Positions 1-8,954 of a DNA stretch of 64,000 nucleotides are shown here, one piece after another. Position 1 is the first letter of the stretch. Each line of letters starts with the position of its first letter. The position numbers and the translations under genes are program-made. Source of the DNA: Pseudonocardia sp. T1-2H (lineage in GTDB: Bacteria > Actinomycetota > Actinomycetes > Mycobacteriales > Pseudonocardiaceae); NCBI RefSeq assembly GCF_038039215.1, contig NZ_JBBPCL010000001.1, positions 1,240,001 through 1,304,000 of the forward strand, in the 5' to 3' direction. Under the pieces are notes generated by a model. That model had not been told where the DNA came from. It saw only the letters and a program-made list of their open reading frames with translations, and searched no databases.

Positions 1-2733
1 CCCGAGCTTCCGGAACACCTTGCGCAGGTGGTACTCGACGGTGCTCGGGCTGACGAACAGCTGGGCGGCGATCTCCCGGTTCCCTTCTCCACGGCTCACC
101 AGGCAGGCTATGTGTGCCTCCTGGGGAGTGAGCTCCTCGGCCGTTCCCACCTCTCGCTTCCGAGTGCGCTCACCCGTGGCCCGCAGCTCCACGCGCGCCC
201 GCTCGGCGAAGCAGGGCAGGCCCATGCCGTCGAACATGTCGAGGGCTACGCGCAGCTGATCGCGTGCCTCCCGCCGCCGGCGCTGGCGGCGCAACCACTC
301 GCCGTAGACGAGGTGCGCGCGGGCCAGCTGAGGAGCGGCCCGGGTCCGGCCGAGCAGGTGCAGCGCGTCCTCGTATCCCTGCCGGGCATCTGTCGGGGTG
401 GCCAGCAGCGCCCGGGAGCGGGCGAGCAGGCCCAGGGCCAGCGGAGTGCCGGTCGCGCTCGCGCGGTCCGCCAGACGTCGGATCGCGAGTTCTGCCAGGT
501 CCCGCCGACCGGCACGGACGGCGGCCTCCACCAGGTCGGGCAGTGCCTGGGTCCCGACGAGCGGGGTGTCGTCGGTGTACGCCGGATGCAGGCAGCCCAC
601 GGCGAGGCCGTAGTTGCCGAGGCTGATCTCCAGCACGCCGAGGAAGTACGCCGCCATGGCCATCTCACCGGCGGCGCCCCGGCCCGGGGCCTCCCGTGCC
701 ACCGCCGCTGCGGTCGCCCGCGCCTCGGCCTCGCGGCCGCTCAGGCCGAGGGTGAGCAGCGTGTGGGCGCCCGTGGGCGGGACGACACCGGGATTGCCGG
801 TCACCTCCGCCAGTTCGTGCGCCTCGGACTCGGCCGCCCGCGCCGCGGCCAGCCGGCCGGCCGGCCCGTCGACGTAGGCGCTTCGGAAGGCGAGTGCACC
901 GGCCAGCCTGGCCAGCGCGCCGCTCTCGCGGGCACGGTCGATCCAGTCAGCTGTCAGCTGCTCCGTCGAGGCATCATCCAGCAGATCGGCCGCCGAGACA
1001 GCGGCCAGTTCCAGTTTTTGGAGTGTGACGTCGGGGTCGACCTTCTCCGCGAGGAAGGCCTGCACCGTGCGACGCAACACCGGCACGGCCGCCGCATAGT
1101 CACCGGTCACCCGCGCGGTGCAGCCCTCGAGCAGCAGATCGGCGGCCGAGTCCGGGGAGTCGCCCGTGGGTGGCAGATTCCGCGCCGTCCACGCGATCTC
1201 GTGCAGGAGCGGGGCGCTGGGCGCCGAGCCGGCGAACACCGCGGCCTCCAGCGCGGAGAGCAGCGCGTCCCTCGCGGCGCGCGGGTCGAGCGGCCGCAGT
1301 CGCCGTGCAGCGCAGACCAGGGCGGAGGTGGCCTCGGCCACCTGCCCGCGGTGGAACCGGATCCTGCCCTCCAGCAGGGTGGCCTGCGCGGTCGACAGCG
1401 GATCGCGCAGGCCCGTGGCGGCCTCGGCCAGCAGGGCCTCGGCCCGGTTGACCGCCCCGGCGAGCAGGTGGGCCTGCGCTGCCGACAGCCGGCGCTCGGC
1501 CCGCCGCTCCTCGTCGGGGGTCAGCAACGCCGTGCGTTCGAGGAGCGCGGCCGCGGCGGCGTAGCCGCCGCGGCTCCGGCCCTGGTCCGCTGCCGCCTCC
1601 AGCCGGGCGGCGACCCCTTCGTCAGGCGCGGCGGTGGCCGCGGCGAGATGCCAGGCCCAGGGAACTGCGTCGAGCTGCGGATCGCACGCCGCCGCGAGGG
1701 CCCGGTGGGCCGCTCGCTGCTCGTCCGGGGCCGCGGCGTGGTAGACCGCCGAGCGGACGAGCGGGTGGGCGAACCGCACCTCCGGCCAGAAGCCCACCAT
1801 TCCCGCCGCCTCCGCGGCCACCACCGCGGACTCCGGGATGCCCAGCGCGGCGGCCGCCTGCCACAGCCGATCGCCCCGGCCCGGCTGCTCCGCCGCCGCC
1901 AGCAACAGCAGCGTCTGCGTGTTCGTGGGAAGGTCCCGCACGCGCCGCACGAACAGGTCTTCGAGCTGGTGACCGACGGGCAGCGGCTCGGGCAGCGGCA
2001 CCTGTCCGCGCAGTTGCTCTGTGGTCAGGTCGGCTGCGCCCTCGACGATGGCCAGGGGGTTGCCCCCGGTCCCGGCGACGATGCGCTCCGCCACGACCGC
2101 GTCGATGGGCCGGTCGACCGCGGTTGCGAGCAGCTCGTACGCGTCCGGCTCAGGCAGGCCGGCGAGCCGAAGGCCGGGCAACGCCTGCAGGCGCGGGTCC
2201 GGCTCGGCGGTCTCCCGGATCGCGAACAGCATCCCGACAGGGTCGGCCAGCAGCCGGCGGGCCACGAAGCCGAGGACGTCGGCGGACTCGTCGTCCAGCC
2301 ACTGCGCGTCGTCGATCACGCACAGCACCGGCCGGCCCCCGGCCGCGTCCGACAGCAGCGTGAGCACGGCCAGGCTGACCAGGAACGGATCGGCCGGCGG
2401 CCCGCTCTCCAGGCCGAACGCCACGCCCAGCGCCCGTCGCTGCGGCTCCGGCAGCCGGTCCGCGCTGTGCAGGAAAGGAAGGAGCAGCTGGTGGACAGCG
2501 GCGAAGCCCAGGCCGTTCTCCGACTCGACCGCCACCATCCGGACGACCTGCAGGTCCGCGGCGCGCGCGACGGCGTAGTCGAGCAGTGCCGACTTCCCGA
2601 TTCCCGGCTCACCCCGAAGGGCCAGCGCGCCGCACATACCGGCACGCACGCGCTCGAGTACTTCTTCGAGCGCGTGCTTCTCCACGCGGCGGTCGATCAA
2701 CCGCACCGAACGACCGTAGCCCTGATCGCCCAT
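1..2733 (-). CDS. LuxR/MalT-type large ATP-binding transcriptional regulator (3' end outside window)
   Basis: Reading the minus strand from ATG at 2733 gives 911 residues without a stop to the window edge. Residues 41-48 (GEPGIGKS) are a Walker A loop and about 136-147 (VLCVIDDAQWLD) a Walker B strand, the AAA-type ATPase of large LuxR regulators. A long alanine- and leucine-rich helical middle, TPR-like, follows. The last visible residues, beginning LTPQEAHIACLVSRGEGN and then STVEYHLRKVF, are a LuxR-type helix-turn-helix that binds DNA. Only a few residues are missing at the C terminus. The start is set by the need to include the P-loop; no strong ribosome binding site is seen. The ligand and target genes cannot be deduced. 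Confidence 0.9.
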   Translation of the reverse strand, partial: MGDQGYGRSVRLIDRRVEKHALEEVLERVRAGMCGALALRGEPGIGKSALLDYAVARAADLQVVRMVAVESENGLGFAAVHQLLLPFLHSADRLPEPQRRALGVAFGLESGPPADPFLVSLAVLTLLSDAAGGRPVLCVIDDAQWLDDESADVLGFVARRLLADPVGMLFAIRETAEPDPRLQALPGLRLAGLPEPDAYELLATAVDRPIDAVVAERIVAGTGGNPLAIVEGAADLTTEQLRGQVPLPEPLPVGHQLEDLFVRRVRDLPTNTQTLLLLAAAEQPGRGDRLWQAAAALGIPESAVVAAEAAGMVGFWPEVRFAHPLVRSAVYHAAAPDEQRAAHRALAAACDPQLDAVPWAWHLAAATAAPDEGVAARLEAAADQGRSRGGYAAAAALLERTALLTPDEERRAERRLSAAQAHLLAGAVNRAEALLAEAATGLRDPLSTAQATLLEGRIRFHRGQVAEATSALVCAARRLRPLDPRAARDALLSALEAAVFAGSAPSAPLLHEIAWTARNLPPTGDSPDSAADLLLEGCTARVTGDYAAAVPVLRRTVQAFLAEKVDPDVTLQKLELAAVSAADLLDDASTEQLTADWIDRARESGALARLAGALAFRSAYVDGPAGRLAAARAAESEAHELAEVTGNPGVVPPTGAHTLLTLGLSGREAEARATAAAVAREAPGRGAAGEMAMAAYFLGVLEISLGNYGLAVGCLHPAYTDDTPLVGTQALPDLVEAAVRAGRRDLAELAIRRLADRASATGTPLALGLLARSRALLATPTDARQGYEDALHLLGRTRAAPQLARAHLVYGEWLRRQRRRREARDQLRVALDMFDGMGLPCFAERARVELRATGERTRKREVGTAEELTPQEAHIACLVSRGEGNREIAAQLFVSPSTVEYHLRKVFRKLG

Positions 2734-2905
2734 GCGAAGGAAGGCCGAGCGTGGTGACCCCGCCGTGTGCGCGAGCAGACATCGGCGTCGCGGCGCTCCC
2801 GTTGCGTGGGCCACTGCCTGATGCAGAACAACCGCGTGATGTAACCCGGTCGGCCGGACACCGCGGTCTGAACCGCCCTGGCTAGCTCGCCGAGCTGCTC
2901 GTGCA

Positions 2906-3045
2906 CTAATCGCCGTAGCGGTAGCGGCACGCGGCGATACGGATCTCGTCGTCGACGATCTTGTAGATGAGTCGGTGCTCGTCGGTGATGCGTCGCGACC
3001 AGTAGCCGTGGAAGCCGTCCAGTCCGGTCTGCGTGGCGGTCGCGG
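2906..3045 (-). pseudogene. Remnant of a YoeB/Txe-family toxin gene (C-terminal part)
   Basis: The last 40 or so residues before the TAG stop at 2906-2908 ([20 protein letters not shown], then [15 protein letters not shown]) match the C-terminal half of YoeB-family mRNA interferases, including the SRRI-DEHRLIY stretch and the CRYxY end that carries the catalytic His/Tyr region. Upstream the frame loses any resemblance to the toxin and runs into ParA-like sequence in another frame. No start codon, N-terminal half or YefM-type antitoxin gene is visible, so this is a decayed fragment rather than a working toxin. Confidence 0.7.
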
Positions 3046-3069
3046 TGAGCACCCCGACCTGGGCCGGCA

Positions 3070-3215
3070 GCGGCCCGCCGGCGGGCGGGCGATCGATCCG
3101 GCCAAGGCGGTGACGATCGAGGTCTTGCCCACCCCACCCTTCTGGTCGGCCACCAGCGCCACCCGCGCCGGTGCCGCGGACTCCGCCCCCTGCGTGGACG
3201 TGTCGGGGGTTCATC
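3070..3215 (-). pseudogene. Remnant of a ParA-type ATPase gene (Walker A region only)
   Basis: One minus-strand frame reads [20 protein letters not shown], the deviant Walker A motif of ParA/MinD ATPases near their N terminus. After about 20 further residues the frame degenerates (proline/arginine-rich) and runs into the YoeB remnant in a different frame. None of the remaining ParA motifs can be found. It looks like the edge of a lost plasmid-type or integrated element. Confidence 0.6.
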
Positions 3216-3373
3216 ACCACCGCACGTCTGGGCCGCGGCCCAGACGGCCTGCGCCGACCTCGTCCTGGCGGTCCCCCGGGAACCTCGGCGAACTGATCAG
3301 CAAGATCGACACGGAGCGTGTCGGAGCCGGCACCGCACGGGACCGCGTCCGACCGCTGTACTACCGTCCGTCC

Positions 3374-4915
3374 GTGCGGGACGACAGGTTGCCGGTGCTT
3401 CTCGGCGTGGGCCAGGTGCTCGGCAACCGGGACCGGACGGTGGCCGGCGCGCGGGAGCCGTTGCGGCTCGTCGCGGACGCCGTGTCCGCCGCCGGGCAGG
3501 ACACCGGCGCCGGCACCGGCGGTCGGCTGCTCCGCGAGGTCGACTCGATCGCGGTCTCGCACGTCGCCAGCTGGGGATACGACGACCTGGCGGCGAAGCT
3601 CGCCGAGCGGATCGGCGCGGGCCCGTCCCACACGTTCGCCGCGCCCGTCGGCGGGCAGTGGCCCGTCGCGCTCGTGAACACGGCGGCCGCGCGGATCGCC
3701 GCGGGGGAGTCCCGGGTGGCGCTGGTGGCCGGCGGCGAGGCGTCGGCGTCGATGGCCGTGCTGGCCCGCGCGGGCGTGGACCCGGCCGTCGACCTGGGCT
3801 GGAGCGCCGAGCCCGGCGGCCAGCCCGCCTTCGACCCGGACGACCTCGGGAGCGCGGCCATGCAGCTCGCCGGGCTGGTCCTGCCGACGCGCGTGTACCC
3901 GATGGTCGACGCCGCCCTGACCCACGCGCTGGGGGAGAGCCCGGCGCAGGCCCAGGCCTGGTCCGCGGAGCTGTACGCCGGGCTCAGCAAGGTCGCGTCG
4001 GAGAACCCCTGCGCCTGGAACCCGATGGTCACCTCGCCCTCGGACATCCTGCGCGTCGGGCCCGTCAACCGGATGATCTGCGAGCCCTACCCCCTGGCGC
4101 TCAACGCGAACCCGCTGGTGGACATGGCCGCGGCCGTCGTCGTGACGTCGGTGGCCGTGGCCCGCGAGCACGGCGTCCCGGACGAGCGGATGGTGCACGT
4201 CTGGGGCGGCGCGGGTGCGGAGGACGCCGCGGACGTGGTCGCCCGGCCGGACCTGGCGGTCTCGCCGGCGCTCGGGTCGGCGCTGGACCGGACCCTCGCC
4301 GCGGGCGGCCTCGCCACCGCGGACCTCGACGTCCTGGACGTCTACACGCCGTTCCCGGTGGTCCCGCGGCTCGTCGGGCGGCATCTCGGCCTGGCCCTGC
4401 CGGACCTGCTCGGTGTCACCGGCGGGTACTCCGCCTTCGGCGGCCCGCTGTCGTCGTACGGGCTGCACGCCGTCGTCGCCACCGCGCGCCGGCTGCGGGC
4501 GGGGGCCCGGACCGCGCTGGTGCACGGGGGAGGCGGGTATCTGACCCGGCAGCACGCCGTCCTGCTCGGGCGGTCGGCGCACGAGGACGGCTACGTCGGC
4601 GACCCCGTCCCCAAGGACACCGCCGAACCCGGCCCCGCGCCGGTGGTGCTCGCCGACGGGGACGTCCACGAGGTGCGGGTGGAGGCCGGGACCGTGGAGT
4701 ACGACCGCAACGGCCTCCCCACCCAGGGCTTCCTGCTGGCCCGCACGCCGGACGGCCGCCGCCTCGCCGCCGCGACCCCGCGCGGGGACGCCGCCAGCAC
4801 CGCGGTCCTCACCGTCTTCCCCGACGGCCCCACCGCCCCGCCGGGCCCGCACGCCGTCGGCCGCACCGTCCGCGCCACCGTGATCGCCGGCCACGCCCAG
4901 CTCGACCCCGTCTGA
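3374..4915 (+). CDS. Thiolase-like protein (acetyl-CoA acetyltransferase family, type 1 TLP)
   Basis: 513 residues from GTG at 3374. The body has the thiolase fold signature ([31 protein letters not shown] motifs, then [19 protein letters not shown] and [15 protein letters not shown], where the last carries the His region of thiolases). About 85 C-terminal residues rich in beta-strand ([20 protein letters not shown]) match the additional C-terminal domain of actinobacterial thiolase-like proteins, thought to act on acyl-CoA thioesters in lipid or sterol breakdown; the exact substrate is unknown. The gene stands alone. It is followed at once by a repeat array and then by a convergent gene. The start was chosen because homology begins there (LPVLLGVGQ); the frame is open further upstream into decayed DNA. 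Confidence 0.85.
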   Translation: MRDDRLPVLLGVGQVLGNRDRTVAGAREPLRLVADAVSAAGQDTGAGTGGRLLREVDSIAVSHVASWGYDDLAAKLAERIGAGPSHTFAAPVGGQWPVALVNTAAARIAAGESRVALVAGGEASASMAVLARAGVDPAVDLGWSAEPGGQPAFDPDDLGSAAMQLAGLVLPTRVYPMVDAALTHALGESPAQAQAWSAELYAGLSKVASENPCAWNPMVTSPSDILRVGPVNRMICEPYPLALNANPLVDMAAAVVVTSVAVAREHGVPDERMVHVWGGAGAEDAADVVARPDLAVSPALGSALDRTLAAGGLATADLDVLDVYTPFPVVPRLVGRHLGLALPDLLGVTGGYSAFGGPLSSYGLHAVVATARRLRAGARTALVHGGGGYLTRQHAVLLGRSAHEDGYVGDPVPKDTAEPGPAPVVLADGDVHEVRVEAGTVEYDRNGLPTQGFLLARTPDGRRLAAATPRGDAASTAVLTVFPDGPTAPPGPHAVGRTVRATVIAGHAQLDPV

Positions 4916-4921
4916 CGCCCC

Positions 4922-4976
4922 CGCGAGTCGCGATCTGAGACCGCGCGAGTCGCGCCACGGAACCGCGCGAGCCGGG
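4922..4976. repeat. 22-base-period array of CGCGAGTCGCG, copy set A (2 exact + 1 degenerate)
   Basis: Exact copies of the 11-mer CGCGAGTCGCG start at 4922 and 4944, and a degenerate copy (CGCGAGCCGGG) starts at 4966, so the period is exactly 22. The 11-base spacers are similar (ATCTGAGACCG, CCACGGAACCG). The 11-mer is an odd palindrome: CGCGA and TCGCG pair around a central G. The array fills the whole gap between two convergent genes. Confidence 0.85.
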
Positions 4977-4977
4977 C

Positions 4978-5721
4978 TCAGCGGGCGCGCCAGTACCCCG
5001 TCGCGTAGACCGCCCGCCGGCCGAGGCCGCGCTCGTTCAGCAGATGAGCCCGGATGTCCTTCACCGCGGCGGACTCGCCCGCGAGCCAGGCCTGACCCTC
5101 ACCCTCGGGCAAGGTCGCCGCCCGCACGGCCTCGACGAGCGGTTCGCCCGCGGGCCGGTTCCCGCGGTGCACCCAGGTCACGTCGGCCTTGCCCGGCAGG
5201 TCCTGTTCCTCACCGGCGTCCGCCACCTCGAGCAGGGCCAGCGCCGGGACGTCCGGCGGCACCGCCTCCAGCACGGTCGCGACGGCGGGCAGCGCGGACT
5301 CGTCCCCGATCACGACGTGGAACGCCGCGGCGGGATCCGGCACCCAGCGTCCGCCGGGCTCGGAGACCCCGACCCACGACCCGGGCTCCGCGGACTGCGC
5401 CCACGCCGCGGCCGGCCCGTAACCGGTGTGCACCACGAAGTCGACGTCCAGCTCACCGGCCGCGGGGTCGAAGCGGCGGACGGTGTAGGTGCGGATGGTC
5501 GGGCGTGCCTCGCCCGCGGGCCAGACGGGTCCGCCGGTGCTGGCGCGGGGGATGGCCGGCCGGTCCTGTCCCTCGACCGGGAAGAACATCTTGATCCGCC
5601 GGTCCGGGCCCTCCCCGGGGAACCCGGCCAGCTCGTCGCCGCCCAGGGTCACGCGGATCATCCGCGGCGTGATGGTGGTGCTGCGCAGGACCTGCAGCAG
5701 GCGGGGGGCCGTCGTCGTCAC
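4978..5721 (-). CDS. Siderophore-interacting FAD-binding protein (ViuB/YqjH type ferric-siderophore reductase family)
   Basis: 247 residues. The N-terminal FAD-binding beta-barrel holds [11 protein letters not shown] (about residue 88), the R-x-Y-[ST] flavin motif, and [10 protein letters not shown]; a C-terminal NAD(P)-binding half ends in [19 protein letters not shown], typical of the family. Such proteins reduce ferric siderophores in the cytoplasm to release iron. I prefer the GTG at 5721 because CACACT lies exactly six bases before it (5728-5733), a leaderless arrangement seen at other genes here; an in-frame GTG at 5727 would add two residues. The TetR gene just upstream on the same strand starts at 6390 and could be co-transcribed, with a 39-base gap. 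Confidence 0.87.
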   Translation of the reverse strand: MTTTAPRLLQVLRSTTITPRMIRVTLGGDELAGFPGEGPDRRIKMFFPVEGQDRPAIPRASTGGPVWPAGEARPTIRTYTVRRFDPAAGELDVDFVVHTGYGPAAAWAQSAEPGSWVGVSEPGGRWVPDPAAAFHVVIGDESALPAVATVLEAVPPDVPALALLEVADAGEEQDLPGKADVTWVHRGNRPAGEPLVEAVRAATLPEGEGQAWLAGESAAVKDIRAHLLNERGLGRRAVYATGYWRAR

Positions 5722-5766
5722 CGGCACAGTGTGCCTCGTGCGCGAAAACCGTTGCCAGGGCGGCGA

Positions 5767-6390
5767 TTACCGCGCACGGGCGCCGGAGGCGCGGCCCTGC
5801 AGACCGGTCCAGGCGAGGTCCATCAGGTACTCCGTGGCGTCCTCGGTCGTGACGCGATTGTCCTGCGCGCGCCAGACCGCCAGCCGCTCGCACGCGCCGA
5901 CGATGACCTGCGCCCAGCCCTGCAGCTGGAGCGGAGCGGCGTCCGGGGCCGCGGCGCCGAGCAGCGCGGCGATGAAGTCGGTCTGCTGCGCCCGGATCCC
6001 CTCGACCGCGTCCGCGGCGATCCTGGCCTCGGAGTACAGCAGCGAGAAGGCGGCGGCGCGCTCGTCGAGGAACTCGAAGAACGCCCGGGTGCCCCGGCGG
6101 AGCATGTCCTCGGGTGTCGTCGCGGCCGCCGCGGCGGTGGCGGTGACCTCGAGCAGCTCGGTCCGGGCCTGTGCGACGCACGCCAGCAGCAGGCCCTCCT
6201 TGGAGCCGAAGTGCGTGTACAGCACGGGCTTGGTGACCCCGACCCGTTCGGCGACGGCGTCCATCGACGCGTTCGCGTACCCGCGCTCGGAGAACACGGC
6301 GACCGCGGCGTCGAGGATCTGCCGCTCGCGCTCCTCGCGGCCGACGCGGCGGCGTCGAGCGGGGGCGGCCTGGGCGGAGCGGGATTCCAC
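5767..6390 (-). CDS. TetR-family transcriptional regulator
   Basis: 207 residues. The N-terminal helix-turn-helix reads ILDAAVAVFSERGYANAS then MDAVAERVGVTKPVLYTHFG, a textbook TetR DNA-binding domain; the C-terminal half is a helical ligand domain. The GTG at 6390 has TAGGGT ending six bases upstream (6397-6402), which suggests a leaderless message. It is divergent from the monooxygenase gene at 6463, and two palindromic sites lie between them. It most likely represses the monooxygenase and perhaps itself. The inducer is unknown. Confidence 0.9.
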   Translation of the reverse strand: MESRSAQAAPARRRRVGREERERQILDAAVAVFSERGYANASMDAVAERVGVTKPVLYTHFGSKEGLLLACVAQARTELLEVTATAAAAATTPEDMLRRGTRAFFEFLDERAAAFSLLYSEARIAADAVEGIRAQQTDFIAALLGAAAPDAAPLQLQGWAQVIVGACERLAVWRAQDNRVTTEDATEYLMDLAWTGLQGRASGARAR

Positions 6391-6414
6391 GGGGGAACCC
6401 TACCCGGATCCAAC

Positions 6415-6441
6415 TTACTCGTGGTAACTTACTGGCGGTAA
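6415..6441. promoter_or_regulatory. Tandem TTAC-N5-GTAA operator, TetR/monooxygenase intergenic region
   Basis: TTACTCGTGGTAA (6415-6427) and TTACTGGCGGTAA (6429-6441) are two copies of the same palindrome, 14 bases apart, in the 72-base gap between the divergent TetR and monooxygenase genes. They sit just upstream of the GAGGAGG ribosome site (6448-6453) of the monooxygenase. This is the expected place and form of a TetR-family operator. Confidence 0.7.
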
Positions 6442-6462
6442 CCCAACGAGGAGGGACCCGGA

Positions 6463-7941
6463 ATGAGCGAGACGACCCCACGTGTCGATCCCGTCACGGT
6501 GGACACCGTCATCGTCGGCAGCGGCTTCGCCGGCCTCGGCGCGGCGGTGAAGCTGGACGAGGCGGGTCGGAGGGACTTCGTCATCCTGGAGAAGGGCGAC
6601 ACCCTCGGCGGTACCTGGCGGGACAACGTCTACCCGGGCTGCGCCTGCGACGTGGAGTCCCACCTCTACTCCTTCTCCTTCTTCCAGAACCCGGAGTGGA
6701 CGCGGACGTTCGCGCGCCAGCCGGAGATCCGGGCCTACCTCGAGAGCGTCGCGGACCGCTACCGCCTGCGGGACCGCATCCGCTTCGGCGTCAAGGTCGC
6801 CGGCGCCGAGTGGGACGGCACCGCGTGGGACGTCCGCACGGACGACGGCACCAGCTACCGTGCGCGCTACGTGCTGTTCGGCACCGGTGCGCTGCACGAC
6901 CCCTTCGTACCCGAGATCGAGGGCCTGGACCGCTTCGCCGGCAAGGCCTTCCACTCGTCGCAGTGGGACCACTCGCACGACCTCGCGGGCAAGCGCGTCG
7001 CCGTCATCGGCACGGGGGCCAGCGCGATCCAGTTCGTGCCCGCGATCGCCCCGGACGTCGAGTCGCTGACGCTCTTCCAGCGCACCGCGCCGTGGGTGCT
7101 GCCCAAGCCGGACCGCGCGATCCCGGAGCGCACCCGCGCCGCGTACCGGCGCCTGCCGCTGCTGCAGACGCTGAACCGGATCGCCCTGTACTGGCGGCAC
7201 GAGGCGTTGGTCGCGGGCTTCCTGCACCCGCGGATCATGAAGCTGGTCCAGGGCCTCGGGCTGAAGTACCTGGACAAGGTCTTCGCCGGCGACGACGAGC
7301 TCAAGCGCAAGGTCACGCCCACGTTCACCATGGGCTGCAAGCGGGTCCTGATGAGCAACGACTACTACCCGGCGCTGCGGCGGGACAACGTCTCCGTCGA
7401 GACCGGGGACATCACCCGGATCACCGAGCGGGGCGTCGTCACCGCGGACGGGGTCGAGCACGAGGTCGACACGATCATCTTCGGGACCGGGTTCAAGGTC
7501 GCGGACGGCATGGCGCAGATGGGCGTCACCGGGCGGGACGGCGTCAAGCTCGTCGACGCGTGGAAGGACGGCTCGGAGGCCCTGCTCGGCACCACGGTCG
7601 CGGGCTTCCCGAACCTGTTCACGATCGTCGGCCCGAACACCGGGCTCGGCCACAGTTCGATGGTGTTCATGGTCGAGTCGCAGGTGAACTACATCCTCGA
7701 CGCGATGCGGACGGTCGACGCCAACCACGCCGTCGCCATCGACACCCGGCAGGACAGTCAGGACGCCTACAACGCGGACCTGCAGCGCCGGCTCGGCAAG
7801 GCGGTGTGGAGCACGGGCGGCTGCGCGAGCTGGTACCTCGACGAGAACGGCCGTAACCGGACCCTGTGGCCCGGCTACACGTTCACCTTCCGCCGCCGGA
7901 CGAAGGCGATCGACCCCGCCCACCACGAGCTCATCGCCTGA
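6463..7941 (+). CDS. Flavin-containing Baeyer-Villiger-type monooxygenase
   Basis: 492 residues. GSGFAGLG at about 19-26 binds FAD, GTGASA at about 183-188 binds NADPH, and between them FAGKAFHSSQWD (158-169) is the type I Baeyer-Villiger fingerprint F-x-G-x3-H-x3-W-[P/D]. Such enzymes insert oxygen next to a ketone or oxidise soft heteroatoms, using NADPH and O2 in the cytoplasm; the substrate cannot be read from sequence. GAGGAGG sits about eight bases before the ATG at 6463. The divergent TetR gene and the tandem palindromes suggest substrate-induced control. Confidence 0.9.
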   Translation: MSETTPRVDPVTVDTVIVGSGFAGLGAAVKLDEAGRRDFVILEKGDTLGGTWRDNVYPGCACDVESHLYSFSFFQNPEWTRTFARQPEIRAYLESVADRYRLRDRIRFGVKVAGAEWDGTAWDVRTDDGTSYRARYVLFGTGALHDPFVPEIEGLDRFAGKAFHSSQWDHSHDLAGKRVAVIGTGASAIQFVPAIAPDVESLTLFQRTAPWVLPKPDRAIPERTRAAYRRLPLLQTLNRIALYWRHEALVAGFLHPRIMKLVQGLGLKYLDKVFAGDDELKRKVTPTFTMGCKRVLMSNDYYPALRRDNVSVETGDITRITERGVVTADGVEHEVDTIIFGTGFKVADGMAQMGVTGRDGVKLVDAWKDGSEALLGTTVAGFPNLFTIVGPNTGLGHSSMVFMVESQVNYILDAMRTVDANHAVAIDTRQDSQDAYNADLQRRLGKAVWSTGGCASWYLDENGRNRTLWPGYTFTFRRRTKAIDPAHHELIA

Positions 7942-7985
7942 GCGCAGCCGAGGAGCGGACATCGAGACTGAGTAGCGTCGGCCGG

Positions 7986-8948
7986 GTGGAAGATCCCTTC
8001 GTCTACTCGATCCCGATGACCACCCGGTTCCGCGGCATCGCGGTCCGGGAGGGCCTGCTGCTGCGCGGCCCGGCGGGCTGGGGCGAGTTCTGTCCCTTCA
8101 CCGAGTACGACGACGCGGAGGCCGCCTCCTGGCTCGCCGCCGCCCGCGAGGCCGCGGACGACGGCTGGCCGGAACCGGTGCGCGACCGTGTCCCGGTCAA
8201 CTGCATCGTCCCGGCGGTCGGTCCGGAGCGGGCGCACGCGCTCGTCCGCGCGTCCGGCTGCTCGACGGCGAAGGTGAAGGTGGCCGACCACCCGGAGTCC
8301 GCTGCCGAGGACCTGGCCCGGGTCGAGGCCGTCCGGGACGCGCTCGGGCCGTCGGGCGCGGTGCGGGTCGACGCCAACGCCCGCTGGGAGGTCGACGAGG
8401 CCGTGGCCGCGATCCGCGCGCTGGACCGCGCGGCGGGCGGGCTGCAGTACGTCGAGCAGCCGTGCCCGTCCATCGAGGAGCTGGCGCTGGTCCGCCGCCG
8501 CGTCGACGTGCCGATCGCCGCCGACGAGTCCATCCGCCGCGCCGAGGACCCGTTGAAGGTCGCGGTGGCCGGCGCCGCGGACGTCGCGATCCTGAAGGTC
8601 GCGCCGCTCGGCGGGGTCCGGCGGGCCCTCGACGTCGCGGAGGCCTGCGGGCTGCCGTGCGTCGTCTCGTCCGCGCTGGAGACGAGCGTCGGGATGGCCG
8701 CGGAGATCGCCCTCGCCGCCGCACTGCCGCGGCTCGACCACGCCTGCGGGCTGGGGACGGGCGCGCTGCTGACCGCGGACGTCGTCGCCCCGGACGCCCG
8801 GCTGACCCCGCGGGACGGGTTCCTGCCCGTGCTGCGACGCGCCCCGGAACCCGTCGCGCGGCAGGGCGTCGCTGCCGATCCCGAGCGCACGACCTGGTGG
8901 CGGGACCGGCTAGAACGGGTGCAGCTCCGCGCGCGCCGCTACCCTTGA
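7986..8948 (+). CDS. menC: o-Succinylbenzoate synthase (menaquinone biosynthesis)
   Basis: 320 residues of the enolase superfamily. It has the KVK motif (96-98), the metal ligands in VDANARW (Asp129), YVEQP (Glu157) and AADES (Asp180), and the second lysine in AILKVAPLGG (Lys204), a pattern typical of actinobacterial MenC. It dehydrates SHCHC to o-succinylbenzoate in menaquinone synthesis. The GTG at 7986 has TAGCGT (7973-7978) seven bases upstream, so it is probably leaderless. No other men gene is in the window. A related dipeptide epimerase or muconate cycloisomerase is a less likely alternative. Confidence 0.88.
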   Translation: MEDPFVYSIPMTTRFRGIAVREGLLLRGPAGWGEFCPFTEYDDAEAASWLAAAREAADDGWPEPVRDRVPVNCIVPAVGPERAHALVRASGCSTAKVKVADHPESAAEDLARVEAVRDALGPSGAVRVDANARWEVDEAVAAIRALDRAAGGLQYVEQPCPSIEELALVRRRVDVPIAADESIRRAEDPLKVAVAGAADVAILKVAPLGGVRRALDVAEACGLPCVVSSALETSVGMAAEIALAAALPRLDHACGLGTGALLTADVVAPDARLTPRDGFLPVLRRAPEPVARQGVAADPERTTWWRDRLERVQLRARRYP

Positions 8949-8954
8949 CCGATC

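Noticed and set aside
28..2757. Plus-strand open frame of about 900 codons
   Set aside because: Antisense to the LuxR/ATPase gene; the product is Gly/Arg/Gln-rich nonsense, and open only because of high GC.
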